Assembly: GCA_963702175.1 (NCBI GenBank) | Contig: OY969721.1 | Span: 930,001 to 994,000, forward strand | Origin: VRUE01 sp963702175 | GTDB taxonomy: Bacteria > Actinomycetota > Thermoleophilia > Solirubrobacterales > 70-9 | Reading direction: 5' to 3' | DNA length: 64,000 bases | In this document: one piece after another, positions 60,603-64,000 of the stretch | Layout of the letters: each line of letters starts with the position of its first letter | Numbering within the stretch: the first letter of the stretch is position 1 | Program-made: the position numbers and the translations under genes | The notes under the pieces: model-generated | Database searches by the model: none | The model's input: the letters and a program-made list of their open reading frames with translations, nothing else | What the model was told of the DNA's origin: nothing

Positions 60603-61469
60603 GAGGCTGAAGTCGAGACTCGGCGCCGAGTGGGTGAGGGCGCCGACGGAGATCAGGTCGACACCGCTTTCGGCGATCTCGCGGACGGTTCCCAGGGAGA
60701 CGCCTCCCGACGCCTCCAGCGAGGGCGGCTTGGCGCCTCCCGAGGTGTCGCGCAGCTCGACCGCCTTGCGCAGCTGCTCTGTGTCCATGTTGTCGAGCAG
60801 CAGCAGGTCGGCGCCGACCCCGAGTGCGTAGGCAACCTCTTCCAGGTCGCGGCACTCGACCTCGATCGCCAACTCCGGGTGCGAGCCGCGAGCGGCGTGC
60901 ACGGCCTTCGCCACCCCGCCGGCGAGGGCGATGTGGTTCTCCTTGATCAGGATCGCGTCGTAGAGGCCCATGCGGTGGTTGCGGCCGCCTCCCGACGCCA
61001 CCGCCGCCTTCTCCAGCTCGCGCAAGCCCGGCGTGGTCTTGCGCGTGTCGAGAACCTGGGCGCCAGTGCCGGAGATCGCCTCGGCGAAGCGGGCGGTCAG
61101 CGTGGCGATGCCGGAGAGGTGGCCGAGAAAGTTGAGCGCGGTGCGCTCGGCCGCGAGCAACGCCCGCGCCGAGCCGCTCGCAAGGATCACTTCCGCCGGC
61201 ACCTCCTCGCGCCACTGCCCCTCGACCACTAGGTTGTCGACCTGCTCGACCCCGCACTGATGCATCGCCTCTGAAACCGCGGCGAAGCCAAACGCCACGC
61301 CGGGCTGCTTCTGCACGATCCGCGCCCGCCCCCGGGCCTCGGCGGGTACGACCGCCTCCGAAGTAACGTCGCCATCGCCAAGGTCCTCGACAAGCGCGCG
61401 GGCAACTAGCTCGATCAGAGGCCCCTCCTTTGAAACCTCCTTGCTCGCCTTTGCTGACAACGGCGGCAT
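60585..61469 (-). CDS. nadC: Nicotinate-nucleotide pyrophosphorylase (quinolinate phosphoribosyltransferase)
   Basis: A 294-aa enzyme that converts quinolinate and PRPP to nicotinate mononucleotide. Key segments are AERTALNFLGHLSGIAT, DTRKTTPGLRELEKAAV, GGGRNHRMGLYDAILIKENH, IEVECRDLEEV and LLLDNMD. Complete. ATG 61469. Confidence 0.95.
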   Translation of the reverse strand: MPPLSAKASKEVSKEGPLIELVARALVEDLGDGDVTSEAVVPAEARGRARIVQKQPGVAFGFAAVSEAMHQCGVEQVDNLVVEGQWREEVPAEVILASGSARALLAAERTALNFLGHLSGIATLTARFAEAISGTGAQVLDTRKTTPGLRELEKAAVASGGGRNHRMGLYDAILIKENHIALAGGVAKAVHAARGSHPELAIEVECRDLEEVAYALGVGADLLLLDNMDTEQLRKAVELRDTSGGAKPPSLEASGGVSLGTVREIAESGVDLISVGALTHSAPSLDFSLLLEQA

Positions 61470-61530
61470 TGGGGTCAGCGCCTCCTTTCAAGTCTTGTTG
61501 CTAGTAGTTGCAAGTAGAAGATTTGGCATC

Positions 61531-62943
61531 TCACTTGGTTTTGAGCCTCCAGTACGCGCGTGGATCGTTAGGCGACTTTCCGATCCACTCAACGATTCCG
61601 GCATCCCTGAGCGCCCCCAGCTCGCGCTGCACCACCGGTCGTGACACCCCAAGGATGTCCTTTACCTCGCCTGTACTCAGACGTCCTGTCGACCTCAACG
61701 CCGCTGCAATTGCTCTGGCGCTCTCCGGAAGACCAGCCTCGAGGCGGCGATCGACCGGCTCTGCAAGCAGCTTTAGCTCCACGCTCCCCGACGTCTGTCT
61801 ATAGATGGGATCGGTAAGGCCAGCGTGCCTCATCTCCTCGAAAATGCGCCGGATCCCCTCTCCCAACTCCTGTCCGAAGTTGAGGTCGGCACACACGCGG
61901 GCAATGCGTGGGTTGCGCGCAAAACGGGTCGTCTGCAGTGGATCCCCGAGATCAACGAGCCCCGGAAATCGCCCTGGACTCGAAACCTCGATCCGGTCAT
62001 CGAAGATTTCTACCCGGATGTGATCCCCAGCCGCACTGTAAGACCGGTGGACGACCGCGTTGACGATTCCCTCTAGCCACGCGTCGTCTGGCACCAGTGA
62101 AACGTCGCCAAATTTCCCGGTGGATCGCAATGCACGCCGGATCGGCTGCAGGCGCTGGACTTGGTCCTTAGCCTCTAGGAGCTGACGCGGGATCGGCCCC
62201 TCAATTCGAATGTCCTCCACGAGCTGCTGACGAGCACCGCTCCCTCGCCGCTGCCCTCGATAGCGAAGCACTCTGACGAAAGCCTCTGGGAAGAAGGCCT
62301 GTGGCGTTTCGGAGAAGAGCAAACATCCGGCAATCGTCAGCTCCGTCTCGGTGGCAAGTCCACGTGCTCGAAGCAACCGCCGCGCGTCAGGTGCGTTGAT
62401 CGCCGAGGCATATTCGGCCAGCAACGACTCGTCCAGTAGGTCCAGACTGGTGCCCTCGACAGGCCGAGCCTCATAGCTCGCCTGGCCCTTGTCATAGAGC
62501 AACTCCTGCCGCTGGGAAAAACCCAACCGGCGGTTCTCATCTCCCACGCGGAGGAAGACTTCGTCCTTCTGGTTGGCATGAACGACGTCGCTCGACTCAA
62601 CTTCGAATACGAGCAGGTCATTCGGCTCGCCATGATCGTCGATGCATTCGACCGACCGATGGCGAGCAGGGACCGGCGGGTGACAGAAATCAATGTTTGC
62701 CTGCATTTGCGCGTCGAGTCGACCAGGAGTCGCACTCGCCCCCTCCACTTTTCCATCGTGGAGGCCAACCACAACTAGGCCCCCGTCCGCATTGGCAAAC
62801 CCGATCAGCTCGTTGGCTAGATCGCGTGGGGCGATTCGATTCGACTTCCGCTCCAACCACTGGCTCTCGCGCAGCGCCAACAAACCCCCGCCAACCTCCT
62901 CGCGCGGTCCATTCAGGGCTTTCTCCGCAGCCACGGTACCCAT
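61531..62943 (-). CDS. AlbA_2/GHKL-ATPase/winged-helix regulator
   Basis: A 470-aa protein. AlbA_2 (Schlafen-like) domain at about 25-145 (ESQWLERKSNRIAPRDLANELIGFANADGG). A GHKL-like ATP-binding region at about 270-390 (LEGIVNAVVHRSYSAAGDHI, SSPGRFPGL). A C-terminal winged helix at about 410-470 (LSTGEVKDILGVSRPVVQREL). Likely a DNA-binding regulator. Lower GC than neighbours. ATG 62943 lies next to a palindrome; the upstream start at 62955 falls inside it. Confidence 0.8.
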   Translation of the reverse strand: MGTVAAEKALNGPREEVGGGLLALRESQWLERKSNRIAPRDLANELIGFANADGGLVVVGLHDGKVEGASATPGRLDAQMQANIDFCHPPVPARHRSVECIDDHGEPNDLLVFEVESSDVVHANQKDEVFLRVGDENRRLGFSQRQELLYDKGQASYEARPVEGTSLDLLDESLLAEYASAINAPDARRLLRARGLATETELTIAGCLLFSETPQAFFPEAFVRVLRYRGQRRGSGARQQLVEDIRIEGPIPRQLLEAKDQVQRLQPIRRALRSTGKFGDVSLVPDDAWLEGIVNAVVHRSYSAAGDHIRVEIFDDRIEVSSPGRFPGLVDLGDPLQTTRFARNPRIARVCADLNFGQELGEGIRRIFEEMRHAGLTDPIYRQTSGSVELKLLAEPVDRRLEAGLPESARAIAAALRSTGRLSTGEVKDILGVSRPVVQRELGALRDAGIVEWIGKSPNDPRAYWRLKTK

Positions 62944-62947
62944 TCGT

Positions 62948-62966
62948 ACTTGCAATTATTGCAAGT
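62948..62966. promoter_or_regulatory. 19-base palindrome between the AlbA_2 regulator and the sigma gene
   Basis: acttgcaat-t-attgcaagt, perfect, flanked by t and a that extend the pairing. It lies 5 bases before the regulator ATG and 3 before the sigma-factor ATG. The half site ttgcaagta recurs at 61508-61516, just past the 3' end of the same regulator gene. This is a good candidate autoregulatory operator. Confidence 0.6.
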
Positions 62967-62968
62967 AC

Positions 62969-63475
62969 ATGGCGACCTCACGTTTGCGGTCGTCGGAGCG
63001 TTTAATCCATGACTTGACCGCCTTGCCCCCGTTCCAGAGCCTGCTCGATGAACACGCGGCCGACGTGATGGCGGTGCTGCGCGGCGCGGTCGGACGCAGC
63101 GACGCCGACGACTGCTTCCAGGAGACCTTCCTGGCGGCGCTGCGCGCCTACCCGCAGCTCGGCGACGCGAGCAACCTGCGCGGTTGGCTCTTGACGATCG
63201 CCTACCGCAAGGCGACCGACCATCACCGCGCCAATGGCCGCAGGCCGGTGCCGGTGGAGGAGGTCGCAGAGGTCGCGGTCAGCGACCCAGAGCCAGACGG
63301 CGAGATCTGGGGCGCGGTCGCCACCCTGCCGCCCAAGCAACGCGCCGCGGTCGCCCTGCGCTACGGCTGCGATCTCCCCCACGCCGAGATCGCCGCGGCG
63401 CTCGGCTGCTCACCGGAGGCGGCGCGGCGCAGCCTGCACGAGGGACTCAAGCGACTGAGAAAGGAGCTGGCATGA
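62969..63475 (+). CDS. ECF-type RNA polymerase sigma factor
   Basis: A 168-aa sigma factor. Region 2 is VMAVLRGAVGRSDADDCFQETFLAALRAYPQL with NLRGWLLTIAYRKATDHHR; region 4 is LPPKQRAAVALRYGCDLPHAEIAAALGCSPEAARRSLHEGLKRLR. No anti-sigma gene follows; instead an alkyltransferase overlaps its stop by four bases. A TTG start at 63014 is also possible. Confidence 0.88.
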   Translation: MATSRLRSSERLIHDLTALPPFQSLLDEHAADVMAVLRGAVGRSDADDCFQETFLAALRAYPQLGDASNLRGWLLTIAYRKATDHHRANGRRPVPVEEVAEVAVSDPEPDGEIWGAVATLPPKQRAAVALRYGCDLPHAEIAAALGCSPEAARRSLHEGLKRLRKELA

Positions 63476-64000
63476 AGGACGCACTAGACCGCCTTGCCGA
63501 CCGGGCCGACACCGAGGGCCTGCTCGACGTCGCCTACGCCACCGTCGACTCACCCTTCGGGCCGCTGCTGCTGGCAGCGACGCCGCGCGGCCTGGTCAAG
63601 GTGAGCTTCCCCCAGTTCGGCACCGAGGCCACCCTGGAGGAGCTGGCGACACGGATCTCCCCCCGCGTGCTGGAGGCGCCGGCCCGGCTCGACGAGGCCC
63701 GCCGCGAGCTTGACCTCTACTTCGATGGCAAGCTCGCCGAGTTCGACCTGCCGCTCGACTGGCAGCTCAGCGACGGCTTCCGCAAGAAAGTCCAGCAGGC
63801 GATCAACCGCATCCCCTACGGGCGGACGCGCAGCTACACCGAGGTCGCCCGCAGCGCCGGCAACGAGCGCGCGGTCCGCGCCGCCGGCACCGCCTGCGGC
63901 GCCAACCCGCTGCCGATCGTCGTCCCCTGCCACCGCGTGCTGCGCAGCGGCGGCGCCCTCGGCGGCTACGGCGGCGGCCTGCCGATGAAGGAAGCGCTGC
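63472..64000 (+). CDS. ogt: Methylated-DNA-protein-cysteine methyltransferase (cut by right edge)
   Basis: The first 176 residues are present. The active-site motif VVPCHRVLRSGGALGGYGGG is intact, preceded by IPYGRTRSYTEVARSAGN and GANPLP. It removes alkyl groups from O6-alkylguanine. The ATG overlaps the sigma stop (ATGA), so both are made together, as in many sigma-ogt pairs of actinobacteria. Confidence 0.93.
   Translation, partial: MKDALDRLADRADTEGLLDVAYATVDSPFGPLLLAATPRGLVKVSFPQFGTEATLEELATRISPRVLEAPARLDEARRELDLYFDGKLAEFDLPLDWQLSDGFRKKVQQAINRIPYGRTRSYTEVARSAGNERAVRAAGTACGANPLPIVVPCHRVLRSGGALGGYGGGLPMKEAL

Overview
High-GC bacterial DNA with short intergenic gaps, many GTG/TTG starts and frequent 1-8 bp gene overlaps. 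The gene order uvrC-rapZ ... gap-pgk-tpiA, the ftsE-ftsX ... smpB-ssrA block and the actinobacterial-style Pho boxes point to an actinomycete-lineage organism (Actinomycetota). The Lys/Arg-rich RLRKGKCV repeats and overall gene content suggest class Thermoleophilia (Solirubrobacterales-like). That placement is inference, not proof.

Layout. 1-2.2 kb: tail of a metallophosphoesterase and a lipoprotein plus Ser/Thr kinase pair. 2.2-8 kb: lower-glycolysis operon gap-pgk-tpiA-gpmI followed by tgt. 8-13.3 kb: VOC protein, ABC-2 exporter, a 400-bp block of nested palindromes, then rapZ and uvrC. 13.3-17.7 kb: enoyl-CoA hydratase, two cupredoxin lipoproteins, MaoC hydratase, a secreted metzincin and a VapBC module. 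17.7-21.7 kb: Tad-pilus-like minor genes, including a TadG/VanY/transglycosylase fusion. 21.7-36.4 kb: a large phosphate and polyphosphate locus: pit plus its DUF47 partner, ppk, a PHP-glycosyltransferase fusion, a CHAD protein split in two genes, ppx, phoU, pstBACS, an orphan winged-helix protein and a PhoP-like response regulator. 36.4-46.9 kb: housekeeping and stress genes (HD hydrolase, Rpf-like muralytic protein, purU, P450, ABC-F, OsmC, MBL hydrolase, peroxiredoxin, uppP). 46.9-55.5 kb: tmRNA, an FAD oxidoreductase, a ComEA-like HhH protein, smpB, rnr, a ctp protease, ftsX and ftsE. 55.7-64 kb: a lower-GC orphan gene, transketolase, nadA, fpg, nadC, an AlbA_2/GHKL regulator and a divergent ECF sigma-alkyltransferase pair cut by the right edge.

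How it works together. The phosphate locus reads as one regulon. Direct hexamer repeats with an exact 11-bp period (TTCACA-like, resembling actinobacterial PHO boxes) stand before pstS, before the orphan winged-helix gene, before the PHP-GT/ppk/DUF47/pit operon, and before a short transcript that ends in a strong intrinsic terminator. This would couple phosphate uptake, polyphosphate synthesis and breakdown, CHAD polyphosphate binding and a candidate small RNA.

The window also carries at least four families of interspersed imperfect palindromes of about 45-250 bp, mostly just past stop codons. One family has a conserved core with outer stems that change in a paired way. No transposase, CRISPR array or tRNA was recognised. 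The only RNA gene called with confidence is ssrA (tmRNA).
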